Positions 10,845 to 18,434 of a DNA stretch of 39,698 nt are shown here, piece by piece (position 1 is the first letter of the stretch; each line of letters opens with the position of its first letter). The DNA is taken from NCBI GenBank assembly GCA_029266615.1, contig JAQSWN010000037.1:1-39698 (forward strand), in the 5' to 3' direction. The DNA is from Polyangiaceae bacterium (GTDB taxonomy: Bacteria; Myxococcota_A; Polyangia; Polyangiales; Polyangiaceae). Below the pieces are notes generated by a model. The model worked only from the letters and a program-made list of their open reading frames with translations. It did no database searches and was not told where the DNA came from. The translations under genes were made by a program, and so were the position numbers.

Positions 10845-12761
10845 ATGAAACGCAGCTTCAGGCTTTGGAGTCTCGCTTTGGCGCTCGTCTCGGCTCCGGC
10901 CGCTGCGGGCCGCACCATTTCCGCCGAGCCCGTGGACGACGTCAAAATCCGCATCGACGGCGACCTGCGCGAATGGCCGAACAAGATGACGGACCTGGGC
11001 GACACGTTGGAGGGCAAGGCCAGCGGTGGTGACCCGCGCGTCGCCGCGACCGTCGCGTACGACGAAGGCAGCCTCTACGTCGTGCTCAAGGTGTTCGACA
11101 AGAAAATCGTCCGGAGCGCAGCCGCAGGCGACAAGGAAGACCACGCCACCCTCTATTTGAGCTTCCCCAAGGGTGAAACGTACGCGTTGGACCTGTTCCC
11201 GGGTCAGCCCGGCAAGGTCGCGGGTGCGGTCAAGCTCAAAGGCACTCCCGTCGGCGGCGCAAAGATCGTGGAGGCGCCGACGGAAAAGGGACTCGCGGTA
11301 GAGGCGCAGATCCCGTGGACCGCATTCCCTGAAGCGGCGCGCACCCGCGTTGGCTTACGCGCCACCCTCACGTACACGGACTCGGACGCGCCCGGCAACG
11401 TGAACGCCGTCATCGGTACCGCGACCGCGCGCTCCGGCAAGGGTATGCCGCCGCTCTTGCTGGCGAACGAGCAAGGCCTGCAAGAGTCGATCATCAAGGC
11501 CAAGGGCCTCCCGCCGAGCCCCGCGCGCGAGGCATACGGCAACGTCTCCGGGGACGGCATGGTCGAGCGCGTCGCGGTTTGGGGCGGTAACCTCGTCATC
11601 ATTGGTCCGCATTTCCGTGGCGGTAAGGAGTTCTACTTCGCCGACCTAGGCGTGGACGACGCGGCCAAGGTGAGCCGGCTTTCGCTCGTGGACTTCGACG
11701 CCGACGGTCGCGACGAGATCGTCGTGCAAAAGAAGGTCGGCGCGACCGACAAGTACCGCGAGGTGCTCACCGTCATCAAAGTCGGCAAAGACGACCAGCC
11801 GTTCCTCGCGTTCGCGCACGAGGTCGGCATCAAGACCGCGGACGGGGAGATCGCCAACAAGGTGAAGATCTCGAAGAGCGGCATCGAAATCGCGCAGGGC
11901 GAGTCAGACGGCTTCGACCCTGGCACCTTTTCGGAGGTGCAACCGGGCGACATGGGCGCCACGCTCCTTCCTTGGGAGAGCGTGGGCAGCCGCACCTTCA
12001 CGTGGAAGGGCAAGGGCTTTGAGCCCTCGGGCGAAACTGGCTTCACCCCGAAGCAAAGCGCCAGCGGCTCCTCTAAGAAGCCGAAACCCAAGGTGGCCAA
12101 GAGCGATGAGCCGCCCGCGCCTCCTGCGCCGCGCCCGCCTAGTGCGGACGAGCTCTTGGACCGCGTGTACGCCCTCTACAAAAAAGACCGCGGAGTGTCC
12201 GGAAAGCCTTCGTTCGACTTCGTGACCGACGTTGCCGGCGACCGGGGCCCCGAGCGCGTGCTCATTCACGGCAAAGACATGGTCGTGTTCGGCAAGGGCT
12301 TCCGGGAAGGCCTGAGCTACGCGTTCATCGCCATCGGCGTGGCGGACGCGAAAGACATCTTGGACGCGACTGCGCGCGACCTGACTGGAGACGGCAAGGC
12401 GGAGATTATCGTGCGCGCCGTGCTCCACGCCAAAGCCAGCAAGGCCCTCGGAGGAGACACGGTGGATCGCCACGCGCTCTACGTGTACGGCGTCCAAGGC
12501 GACGGCATCGTGCGTGTTTTCGCCGCGGAGACGGGCCGCGCCCTGGGCAAGGATCAAATCATCGGTGCGGTGGCGTTCACGCCCGCCAAACGCGGCTTCG
12601 AGATCGAGCTTCGGCCCTCGCGCGCCATTGGTTGGACGGAACAAAGCTACCCCTTTCCGGTCGACACCACCGCCGCCGGTGGTCTGGAGCCGCTGCTCCT
12701 CCCGTGGACTTCTGGGTCACGCAAGTACCGCTACGACGGCAAGGCGTTCACGGGTCCGTGA
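10845..12761 (+). CDS. secreted CBM9-like protein with two FG-GAP-like repeats
   Basis: A 638-residue exported protein. Start ATG 10845 gives a clear signal peptide (KRSFRLWSLALALVSAPAAAG). Residues about 28-190 resemble a CBM9/DOMON-like sandwich (KIRIDGDLREWP, then DEGSLYVVLKVFD). Two homologous segments follow, each with a VERV/PERV strand and an acidic loop: LSLVDFDADGRDEIV near 280 and ATARDLTGDGKAEIIV near 520. They look like FG-GAP/VCBS blades with Ca2+-type loops. A Lys/Pro-rich linker separates them. It begins eight bases after pspA, so it probably belongs to the same operon. No enzyme signature was found; a binding or structural role outside the cytoplasm is likely. Confidence 0.75.
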   Translation: MKRSFRLWSLALALVSAPAAAGRTISAEPVDDVKIRIDGDLREWPNKMTDLGDTLEGKASGGDPRVAATVAYDEGSLYVVLKVFDKKIVRSAAAGDKEDHATLYLSFPKGETYALDLFPGQPGKVAGAVKLKGTPVGGAKIVEAPTEKGLAVEAQIPWTAFPEAARTRVGLRATLTYTDSDAPGNVNAVIGTATARSGKGMPPLLLANEQGLQESIIKAKGLPPSPAREAYGNVSGDGMVERVAVWGGNLVIIGPHFRGGKEFYFADLGVDDAAKVSRLSLVDFDADGRDEIVVQKKVGATDKYREVLTVIKVGKDDQPFLAFAHEVGIKTADGEIANKVKISKSGIEIAQGESDGFDPGTFSEVQPGDMGATLLPWESVGSRTFTWKGKGFEPSGETGFTPKQSASGSSKKPKPKVAKSDEPPAPPAPRPPSADELLDRVYALYKKDRGVSGKPSFDFVTDVAGDRGPERVLIHGKDMVVFGKGFREGLSYAFIAIGVADAKDILDATARDLTGDGKAEIIVRAVLHAKASKALGGDTVDRHALYVYGVQGDGIVRVFAAETGRALGKDQIIGAVAFTPAKRGFEIELRPSRAIGWTEQSYPFPVDTTAAGGLEPLLLPWTSGSRKYRYDGKAFTGP

Positions 12762-12768
12762 GGTGGGG

Positions 12769-12788
12769 GGGCTGCCACTTCGCAGCCC
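12769..12788. terminator. hairpin between convergent genes
   Basis: Seven-base-pair inverted repeat GGGCTGC / GCAGCCC with a six-base loop, eight bases after the stop of the secreted-protein gene and before the convergent LysR gene ends. There is no T tract. Confidence 0.4.
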
Positions 12789-12841
12789 AATCGCAGTCAC
12801 GGCGCGCGTCCGTAGGTGGAGGCGTTACGGTCACGCGCCGC

Positions 12842-13747
12842 TCAGGCCGCGCACACTGCGCTCCGCACCAGCTCGCGAAATGCGCGGGCGGCCGGATCCG
12901 TGTGCGTGCGCTGGTGCCAGCTCAGCGAGAAGCGCGTTCGGTGAGCGGGGAGGGGGGTGACGAGCGCGCGGAGGCCGAGCGCCTCCGCTTTAGCCGCGAA
13001 GATGGGCGCGGGCAGCATGCTGACGAGATCCGTCTGGGCTACCACCTCCGCGGCGGCGCTGAACGAAGGCACGCTGAGCGCGACGACGCGCGTAGCCTTG
13101 GCGCGCGCGAACACGGCCGCGAACGGGTCCGCGTAATTTTTGCCCGGGACCATCTCCACCCGGACGTGCCTTAGCGCCGAAAGCGCGGCCGCCGTGAGCT
13201 TGCGCCGGGGCGTGGGATGCCCGGCTCGGGCGACGAGCACGCTCGGCTCCTGGCGCAGCGGCTCCACATGCAAGCCGGGACCACGACCCGCGACGCCAAC
13301 GTGCACGTCTACCTCCGGCGACGACAAGTCCCCCAGCGACACCAACGAATCGATGCTGACCACACGCAGCGTGGCGCACGGCAGCTCCGCTTGCATCGCT
13401 TTCGCCAAGCGCGGTACCCACACGACCTGCCCCACATCCGCCACCGCGAGCGTGAAGGTGCGCGCGCAGCTCGCGGCGTCGAAGGGCGCGCTGACCACGG
13501 CGCGCTCTAGCTCGCTGAACGCGGCCGCCAGCACGGGCTCGAGCTCCAAGGCGCGCGGAGTGGGGGCGATGCCGCGGCCGTGCCGCGTGAACAACGGATC
13601 TTGCAGGAGGTCGCGCAAGCGCGCCAAGGCGTTGCTCACCGCCGAGGGCGTCACGTGCAGCCGCGCCGCCGCGCGTGCCACGTTGCGCTCGGCGAGCACG
13701 GTGTGCAGCACCACCAGCAGGTTGAGGTCCAAGCTCTGAATACTCAC
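12842..13747 (-). CDS. LysR-family transcriptional regulator
   Basis: A 301-residue regulator. The N-terminal winged helix-turn-helix reads LDLNLLVVLHTVLAERNVARAAARLHVTPSAVSNALARLR, with the LysR hallmark SAVSNAL recognition helix; a substrate-binding domain follows from about residue 90. Length is standard. The start is GTG 13747. It is transcribed divergently from the haloalkane dehalogenase-like gene across a 67-base gap, the classical arrangement in which the regulator controls itself and its neighbour. The inducer is unknown. Rare codons or disruption are not evident. Confidence 0.95.
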   Translation of the reverse strand: MSIQSLDLNLLVVLHTVLAERNVARAAARLHVTPSAVSNALARLRDLLQDPLFTRHGRGIAPTPRALELEPVLAAAFSELERAVVSAPFDAASCARTFTLAVADVGQVVWVPRLAKAMQAELPCATLRVVSIDSLVSLGDLSSPEVDVHVGVAGRGPGLHVEPLRQEPSVLVARAGHPTPRRKLTAAALSALRHVRVEMVPGKNYADPFAAVFARAKATRVVALSVPSFSAAAEVVAQTDLVSMLPAPIFAAKAEALGLRALVTPLPAHRTRFSLSWHQRTHTDPAARAFRELVRSAVCAA

Positions 13748-13755
13748 GGAGGCTA

Positions 13756-13766
13756 AGGTTATACCT
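13756..13766. promoter_or_regulatory. candidate LysR operator in the divergent gap
   Basis: The short inverted repeat AGGT-TAT-ACCT, followed directly by another (ATGAATCAT region), lies in the 67-base gap between the LysR gene and its divergent neighbour. Small dyads with a T-A core are typical LysR targets. Position supports it; the sequence alone does not prove it. Confidence 0.35.
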
Positions 13767-13814
13767 CATGAATCATCACTTCCAGAAAGTATTGCTCGAG
13801 GCCAAGCTACCCTC

Positions 13815-14798
13815 ATGTACCGAACGACGCCTATCGCGGCGCTCGCCGCGCTCATCGGCTGCTCATCGCCCGCCGCGACGACCAGCGCCGCGTCCTCAAC
13901 CAACCGGAGCGAGCTCGTGACCGAAACCCCATCCATCCCTCAATCGCGCCGCACGCACGTGCTGGATTCTACCATCGCGCACCTCGAGCAAGGCCGCGGC
14001 GCGCCCGTCGTGTTCCTCCACGGCAATCCATTGTCTTCGCGTGTGTGGCGCAAGGTGCTGCCGGAGCTCTCGGGTCACGGCCGGCTCCTCGCGCCAGATC
14101 TCATCGGCATGGGAGAATCCGGCAAGCCGAACATCGCCTACCGCTTCACGGACCATGCTCGTTACTTAGAGGCGTGGCTCGACGCGCTCGCGCTCACGGA
14201 TGTCGTGCTGGTCGGCCACGACTGGGGCGGTGTGCTGGCGCTCGATTGGGCGCGGCGTAACCCCGAGCGCGTGCGCGGCGTCGCGGTGCTGGAGACCATC
14301 ATCGAAGGCCTTCGGTTCAGCCAGTACCCGCCACCGGCGGAGGCCATGTTTCGCGCGTTACGTACGCCGGGGCAGGGCGAGGCCATGGTGCTGGAGCGTA
14401 ACGAGTTTTTGGGTAAGTCGCTGGAGAACGGGGTCAAGAGCGGGCTTTCGGAGGCCGAACGTGCCGCCTACTACGCCCCATTCCCAGACGCCGCCTCACG
14501 ACGCCCCATGTTGCAGTGGACCCGCGAGCTACCGATCGACGGCGAGCCGGGCGACGTGCTGGCGGTGGTCGATGACAACGCGCGTTGGCTCGAGCAAAGC
14601 TCGACGATACCGAAGCTCGTCTTGACCTTCGAGGCCGCACCGCTGAGCCAGGGATCACGCCTCGCCGCGTGGATTCAGAGCCCGCCGGCTCGTCTGAACG
14701 TCGTCGCGCTCGGCCCCGCGGGTCACCATGCGCCGGAAGACGCGCCCCTCGACATTGCCGCCGCGCTCCGCGAGTGGTTACCCCCCACGAAGCGCTGA
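13815..14798 (+). CDS. haloalkane dehalogenase-like alpha/beta hydrolase, lipoprotein
   Basis: A 327-residue hydrolase with the full residue set of HLD-II haloalkane dehalogenases (LinB/DhaA type), which cleave carbon-halogen bonds hydrolytically. Seen: HGNPLSSRVWR with halide-binding Asn71; GHDWGG with nucleophile Asp136 and halide-binding Trp137; VAVLE with catalytic acid Glu160, 24 residues after the nucleophile as in LinB; and GPAGHHAPED with base His304. The N-terminus is a lipoprotein signal (lipobox LIGC, Cys16) followed by a Ser/Thr/Ala linker, so the enzyme should be anchored outside the cytoplasm, unlike the well-studied cytosolic members. It starts at ATG 13815, divergent from the LysR gene. 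Family call is strong; dehalogenase activity is inferred. Confidence 0.85.
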   Translation: MYRTTPIAALAALIGCSSPAATTSAASSTNRSELVTETPSIPQSRRTHVLDSTIAHLEQGRGAPVVFLHGNPLSSRVWRKVLPELSGHGRLLAPDLIGMGESGKPNIAYRFTDHARYLEAWLDALALTDVVLVGHDWGGVLALDWARRNPERVRGVAVLETIIEGLRFSQYPPPAEAMFRALRTPGQGEAMVLERNEFLGKSLENGVKSGLSEAERAAYYAPFPDAASRRPMLQWTRELPIDGEPGDVLAVVDDNARWLEQSSTIPKLVLTFEAAPLSQGSRLAAWIQSPPARLNVVALGPAGHHAPEDAPLDIAAALREWLPPTKR

Positions 14799-14811
14799 CG
14801 ACGCCACGCGT

Positions 14812-15180
14812 TCAGCCGCCCTGATAGAAGAATTCTTCGCGCGAGATCTTTCCGTTTTCCACGGTGAACAGGCCAATCTCATCCATCTGCATGCGACGAC
14901 CGCTCGGCTTGTTGGTCACGTCCAGTACGAAGCGCACCGCGAAGCGGTCGCCGTTCGGATACGGACCGGTTACTTCGGCGCTGTGAATTTCGTGGTTGTT
15001 GCCCCACCACTCGCCCTTGGCTTTGATCGCGGCAAGGCCGCTGGAAATGGGGTCCATTCCCGGGGGAGCACCGGCCTCCACGCTGACCGCGTCCGTCGCA
15101 AACAGCTCCTCCAGAATCTGCTCGAACTTGGCTTCTTTGCAAAGCGATACGTATCGGTTCGCAATCTCGTTGACTGACAT
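14812..15180 (-). CDS. SnoaL-like (NTF2-fold) protein
   Basis: A 122-residue soluble protein with the cone-shaped NTF2/SnoaL pattern: an N-terminal helix pair (VNEIANRYVSLCKEAKFEQILEEL), then curved strands including HEIHSAEVTGPYPNGDRFAVRFVLDVT and the closing RRMQMDEIGLFTVENGKISREEFFY typical of small ketosteroid-isomerase-like proteins. The start ATG 15180 has GAGGAG eight bases upstream. Such proteins bind or isomerise small hydrophobic molecules, but no catalytic residue can be named here. It ends 13 bases from the convergent dehalogenase-like gene. Confidence 0.8.
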   Translation of the reverse strand: MSVNEIANRYVSLCKEAKFEQILEELFATDAVSVEAGAPPGMDPISSGLAAIKAKGEWWGNNHEIHSAEVTGPYPNGDRFAVRFVLDVTNKPSGRRMQMDEIGLFTVENGKISREEFFYQGG

Positions 15181-15269
15181 GAGCGGCTCCTCGTTGGAGC
15201 TTCACGTTAGGGGTGCACCAGACGGAGCGCAACCCTGCCGCCCCACCAGGCCGCGAGTCAGTGGCGGCC

Positions 15270-15671
15270 CTAAGGGGAGAGGGCGACGTGGCCGCCGACG
15301 ACGCGAAAGGATCCTTGCTCACGCGCCCAAACACGAGTGTAGCGGTAGGTGCCTTGCACGGCGGCTCCGTTCACTTCGACCATCAGCCTCGCCCGCAGCG
15401 CGACGAGGGCGACGTCCTCGCTCACGCGGCGGATTCGGAGCTCCAGCGGAGCATGCTCGCGAATCCGCACGGTGCCGGACGCGTGCGCGGCAAGATCTTC
15501 GGCTTTGGTCGCAAGCTGGCCGTCCGGACCCGTGAACAGCAGCTCTGCGGAAATCAGGCGGTCCAGCTCAGCGAGGTTCGCCGCGAGCTGGGCTGCGCGC
15601 AGCTCGGCCTCGAGCGCGACGATTTCCGGATCGGCGGGGCCGAGGAGCACGGACTCGAAGAGCGGGGACAA
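15270..15671 (-). CDS. DUF4440-type NTF2-like protein
   Basis: A 133-residue soluble protein with the DUF4440/NTF2 layout: paired helices (VALEAELRAAQLAANLAELDRLISAELLFTGPDG), then TKAEDLAAH and strands ending in GTYRYTRVWAREQGSFRVVGGHVA. The role of this family is generally unknown. The start is TTG 15671, preceded at seven bases by GGAG that overlaps the stop region of the upstream lipoprotein gene. The four-base gap shows translation coupling to that gene and membership of the lpoB operon. It is not closely similar to the SnoaL-like neighbour. Confidence 0.8.
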   Translation of the reverse strand: MSPLFESVLLGPADPEIVALEAELRAAQLAANLAELDRLISAELLFTGPDGQLATKAEDLAAHASGTVRIREHAPLELRIRRVSEDVALVALRARLMVEVNGAAVQGTYRYTRVWAREQGSFRVVGGHVALSP

Positions 15672-15675
15672 GGCG

Positions 15676-17037
15676 TTACTCCAAGACCGTGAGATTGACG
15701 ACCGCGAAGCCGCCGGGTTTGATGTCCACCTTCTTGGTCATGGTGGCGCCACGCGCGCTCAGCCGAACCGTGCGCGGACCGGGCGCGAGCATGACCCTAG
15801 AGAATGCCATGCGAGCCGGGAGCGTCTGCCAGTTGCGTGTGTCCGGCGTGTCGGTCGCGGTCAGCGTGGCTTGCGTGGCGAGCCCGAGCAGGAGCCCGAG
15901 CGGGCTATCTTTACCCGCGGCGGCGTTGGCGCCCGCTTCCACGCCTTTGCCCGCGACCACACGCGCGATGGTGCGCGTGATCGCGGAGGCGATGATCGTG
16001 CCCTTGACCTGATCCCAGGCGCGCTGCGCTTCGGCGTCCACCGCGACGATGCCCTCCAGCCCTTGCTGACGCCCGTCTAGCTCGAAAAACGGCCGATCAT
16101 ACTGACCGCGGGCTTTGCCGAGCTCCGGGTAGTTCACCCACGTCACGAGGCCCTGCGCGGCGAGCTCGTTGGCCTGCGAAGCCGAGCTCGGAGAGATCGC
16201 GCCGCTCGCGTACGTGAGCGCGAGCCCGATGGGCAGGCGGCGCGCGATCTTGGTAGGTACTCGGCCATAGCTCACGATGACGAGCAGCTCCCCTTGCTGC
16301 GCGTCCGCGTCAGCGGGCGGCGCGTCGGTGAGGCCAGCGGCCTTGCGGAGGCGCGGCGAAGCGTAACCGGAGCGCGGGAGCAAGCGGCGGATTGGCTCCG
16401 CCAAGCTCTGGTACTGAGAGTAAGCGAGCGCTTCATCGTAGTAGCGCAGCGCTTCGTCGTAGTTGCCGCTCTTCTCGAACGTGAACCCGGCCAAGTAGCT
16501 GCCCGGCGCGGAGAGGGCGTTCTCCGGATCGCGATCTTTGAAGTACTTTTGCATCACGCTCAGGCGGCGTGCCTCCACCCGCGCGCCCTGCAAGTCCCCC
16601 TGCGCGAGGTAGTTCACCATGTTCATGGTGTTGATCATGAGCTTCTCGTACGGGGGCGCCTTGTAGGGCCCGCTGTCGTCCGAGAAGAGGTACTTGCCGA
16701 TGTCGTCCGCGGTGTTGCGCGAGAAATCGAGCATCTCGATCTGTTTGTCCGACACCTCTAAGTCGCGGCTGGAGAGCTTGTAGCTTTGCAGTTGCTGCAG
16801 CACCATCGCGCGGTCCAAGAGCAAGAGCGCGTGTTCACCGGCGAGGGACGCGGGCAGCTCCTTCTCCGACTTCGTGTCCAGCTCCTCGTTCAGGAGCTGG
16901 AGCGCGCGCTTCGGCTGCCCGGCGTCCAGCGCGGTGCGGATCTCTTTCGTTTTGTCGGAATGACTGGCGCACCCGGACAGCGCGCCCAGTGCGAGCACGA
17001 GCCGCCCCCACGAGACAGCGCGGCCCATCAGTTTCAT
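15676..17037 (-). CDS. COG3014-type outer-membrane lipoprotein, partner of LpoB
   Basis: A 453-residue lipoprotein: signal with lipobox ALSGC, then TPR-like helices over about residues 30-220 (EIRTALDAGQPKRALQLLNEEL; YLAGFTFEKSGNYDEALRYYDEAL). A second half holds the conserved GELLVIVSYGRVPTKIARRLPIG segment, an Ala/Gly-rich stretch, and a C-terminal strand domain (GPRTVRLSARG to VVNLTVLE). This matches proteins of COG3014, commonly found beside lpoB. It starts 22 bases after lpoB and ends four bases before the DUF4440-like gene, so the three form one operon. A role in the outer-membrane control of peptidoglycan synthesis is inferred from that pairing, not proven. Confidence 0.75.
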   Translation of the reverse strand: MKLMGRAVSWGRLVLALGALSGCASHSDKTKEIRTALDAGQPKRALQLLNEELDTKSEKELPASLAGEHALLLLDRAMVLQQLQSYKLSSRDLEVSDKQIEMLDFSRNTADDIGKYLFSDDSGPYKAPPYEKLMINTMNMVNYLAQGDLQGARVEARRLSVMQKYFKDRDPENALSAPGSYLAGFTFEKSGNYDEALRYYDEALAYSQYQSLAEPIRRLLPRSGYASPRLRKAAGLTDAPPADADAQQGELLVIVSYGRVPTKIARRLPIGLALTYASGAISPSSASQANELAAQGLVTWVNYPELGKARGQYDRPFFELDGRQQGLEGIVAVDAEAQRAWDQVKGTIIASAITRTIARVVAGKGVEAGANAAAGKDSPLGLLLGLATQATLTATDTPDTRNWQTLPARMAFSRVMLAPGPRTVRLSARGATMTKKVDIKPGGFAVVNLTVLE

Positions 17038-17059
17038 GACTCGTTCGCTCCGTGCACGC

Positions 17060-17659
17060 TCAGATGATGGCTTTGGTTACGGACGACTTGTGCTGGAACA
17101 GGATTTGCCCCGTTTCCACCTCGAGCACCTGAATGAACATGAAGTACTGCACGCGGCGCTCGCCGGCTTGCCGCTCGTCGCTCGTGAAGACCTTGCCCGT
17201 GACGATGTAGCGCGCGCCGATCTGCTTGCCCCAGGTGGAGATCTGGCTCGGGTCGAAGGCGCCCGAGTACTGCTGCCGAATCTGCGCGATGAGGTTCCCC
17301 TGCTGCTCCATGCTGATGACGCGCACGTGGCCGGCGTTGACCAAGGTCGTCTCCATGTCGCTGATGAGCGCGTCGAGCGCGCTCTCCACGTGCTCGCTGG
17401 TTTCGTTGCGAAGCGGCAGCACGGCGACGGCCGGCATCTGCTCGCCTTCCCAGCGCTTGATGATGGGCGCGCTTTCCAGCGCCTTCATGTTTTCTTGCAG
17501 GAGCTTCTGCAAGTCGCGGCGATCCAGACCCGTGCTCATGGCTTGGTCGTCCAACCCGGCGACCTCGTCCCCGCGCACGGCCTTGGGGCCACAGCCCATG
17601 CTCGAAATCGCTACCGCTACCGCCACTGCTACTGCGCTAAGCCGACCCATGCTGCTCAT
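17060..17659 (-). CDS. lpoB: LpoB-like lipoprotein, penicillin-binding protein activator
   Basis: A protein of about 199 residues. The lipoprotein signal ends in ISSMGC. The mature part contains MPAVAVLPLRNETSEHVESALDALISDMETTLVNAG, then WGKQIGARYIVTGKVF and a closing strand pair (FMFIQVLEVETGQILFQHKSSVTKAI). This is the LpoB/CsgG-like alpha/beta fold. In enterobacteria LpoB reaches through peptidoglycan to activate PBP1b; a similar role is likely here. The ATG at 17659 is preferred because AGGAG lies seven bases upstream; ATG 17650 and TTG 17665 are alternatives. It is the first gene of an operon with the COG3014-type lipoprotein. Confidence 0.88.
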   Translation of the reverse strand: MSSMGRLSAVAVAVAVAISSMGCGPKAVRGDEVAGLDDQAMSTGLDRRDLQKLLQENMKALESAPIIKRWEGEQMPAVAVLPLRNETSEHVESALDALISDMETTLVNAGHVRVISMEQQGNLIAQIRQQYSGAFDPSQISTWGKQIGARYIVTGKVFTSDERQAGERRVQYFMFIQVLEVETGQILFQHKSSVTKAII

Positions 17660-17724
17660 GCTCAATCTCCTCGGTCCCTTCGAATTGGACGAAGCCTACC
17701 GGTGGAGCATGTAAGGCCGCCCCG

Positions 17725-17750
17725 GCGGGCGTCAAACGACGCCCGCTTTT
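17725..17750 (+). terminator. strong hairpin with T tract between jag and lpoB
   Basis: Nine-base-pair stem GCGGGCGTC / GACGCCCGC with loop AAAC, followed by TTTT on the plus strand. The flanking genes are both minus-strand, so the T tract faces the wrong way for them. It would stop antisense transcription, and the hairpin alone may help end the yidC-jag transcript. A TTGACG that could be a -35 element for lpoB overlaps its right arm on the minus strand. Confidence 0.6.
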
Positions 17751-17780
17751 ATGGGGCAGTCCGGCCGTTTCGGCCAGGGG

Positions 17781-18434
17781 TCAGGAGGGGCTAGCGCCGC
17801 CCGCGGTTCCCGCGCGGCGCACGGGAATGATTTGCACGCGGCGGTCATCGCCCTCGCCGTCGCTGCGGGTGATGACACCCTCGAAGCCGGCAAGCGCCAG
17901 ATGTACGACGCGCCGGTCACGCGGGTTCATCGGCTCGAAGGTGATGATCTTGCCCTGCTCCACCGCTTGCTTGCCGAGGCGACGGGCCATGCTCGCGAGC
18001 GAGTCGTCCCGGCGGCTCTTGTAGCCTTCGGCGTCCACGGAAACGTGGCGCCGATCCAAGCCGGGCCGATTGATCACGCGGTGCGTGACGAACTGCAGCG
18101 CGGAGAGCACCTGGCCCTTCTTGCCGATGATGCGCCCGGCGTCTCGGCCGGCGATCTCCAGGTTGATCTCGTCCACCGAGTTGCCCTCGCGCGCGCGGCG
18201 CAGGTGCACGGTGCACTCCATCTCCATTTCCGTGACGACGGTGGTCAAGAAATCCAACGCCTTCTGCTGTCGCTCGTCGCTCGGTTGGAGGTCGGGCTCA
18301 CGACGGCGGCGCCGAGCGCCTCGGTCGTCCGCTTCGGCTCCCGCGTCTGCGTCGGCCCTGGGCAGGGGCGCATCGTTCGGGTCCTTCTCCTCCCACGCGT
18401 CGTCGTTGAGCTCGTTGTTATCGCTCATTGTCAT
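17781..18434 (-). CDS. jag: Jag/KhpB RNA-binding protein (KH and R3H domains)
   Basis: A 217-residue cytosolic RNA-binding protein, last gene of the rpmH-rnpA-yidD-yidC-jag cluster. An acidic and then Arg-rich N-terminus (to about residue 50) leads to a KH domain with the GxxG loop in IIGKKGQVLSAL, and an R3H domain with NPRDRRVVH near residue 178. Jag/KhpB proteins bind RNA and affect cell division and envelope genes. The ATG at 18434 overlaps the yidC stop (ATGA), which implies translational coupling; ATG 18428 is an alternative. mnmE, the usual next gene in many bacteria, does not follow. Confidence 0.95.
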   Translation of the reverse strand: MTMSDNNELNDDAWEEKDPNDAPLPRADADAGAEADDRGARRRRREPDLQPSDERQQKALDFLTTVVTEMEMECTVHLRRAREGNSVDEINLEIAGRDAGRIIGKKGQVLSALQFVTHRVINRPGLDRRHVSVDAEGYKSRRDDSLASMARRLGKQAVEQGKIITFEPMNPRDRRVVHLALAGFEGVITRSDGEGDDRRVQIIPVRRAGTAGGASPS

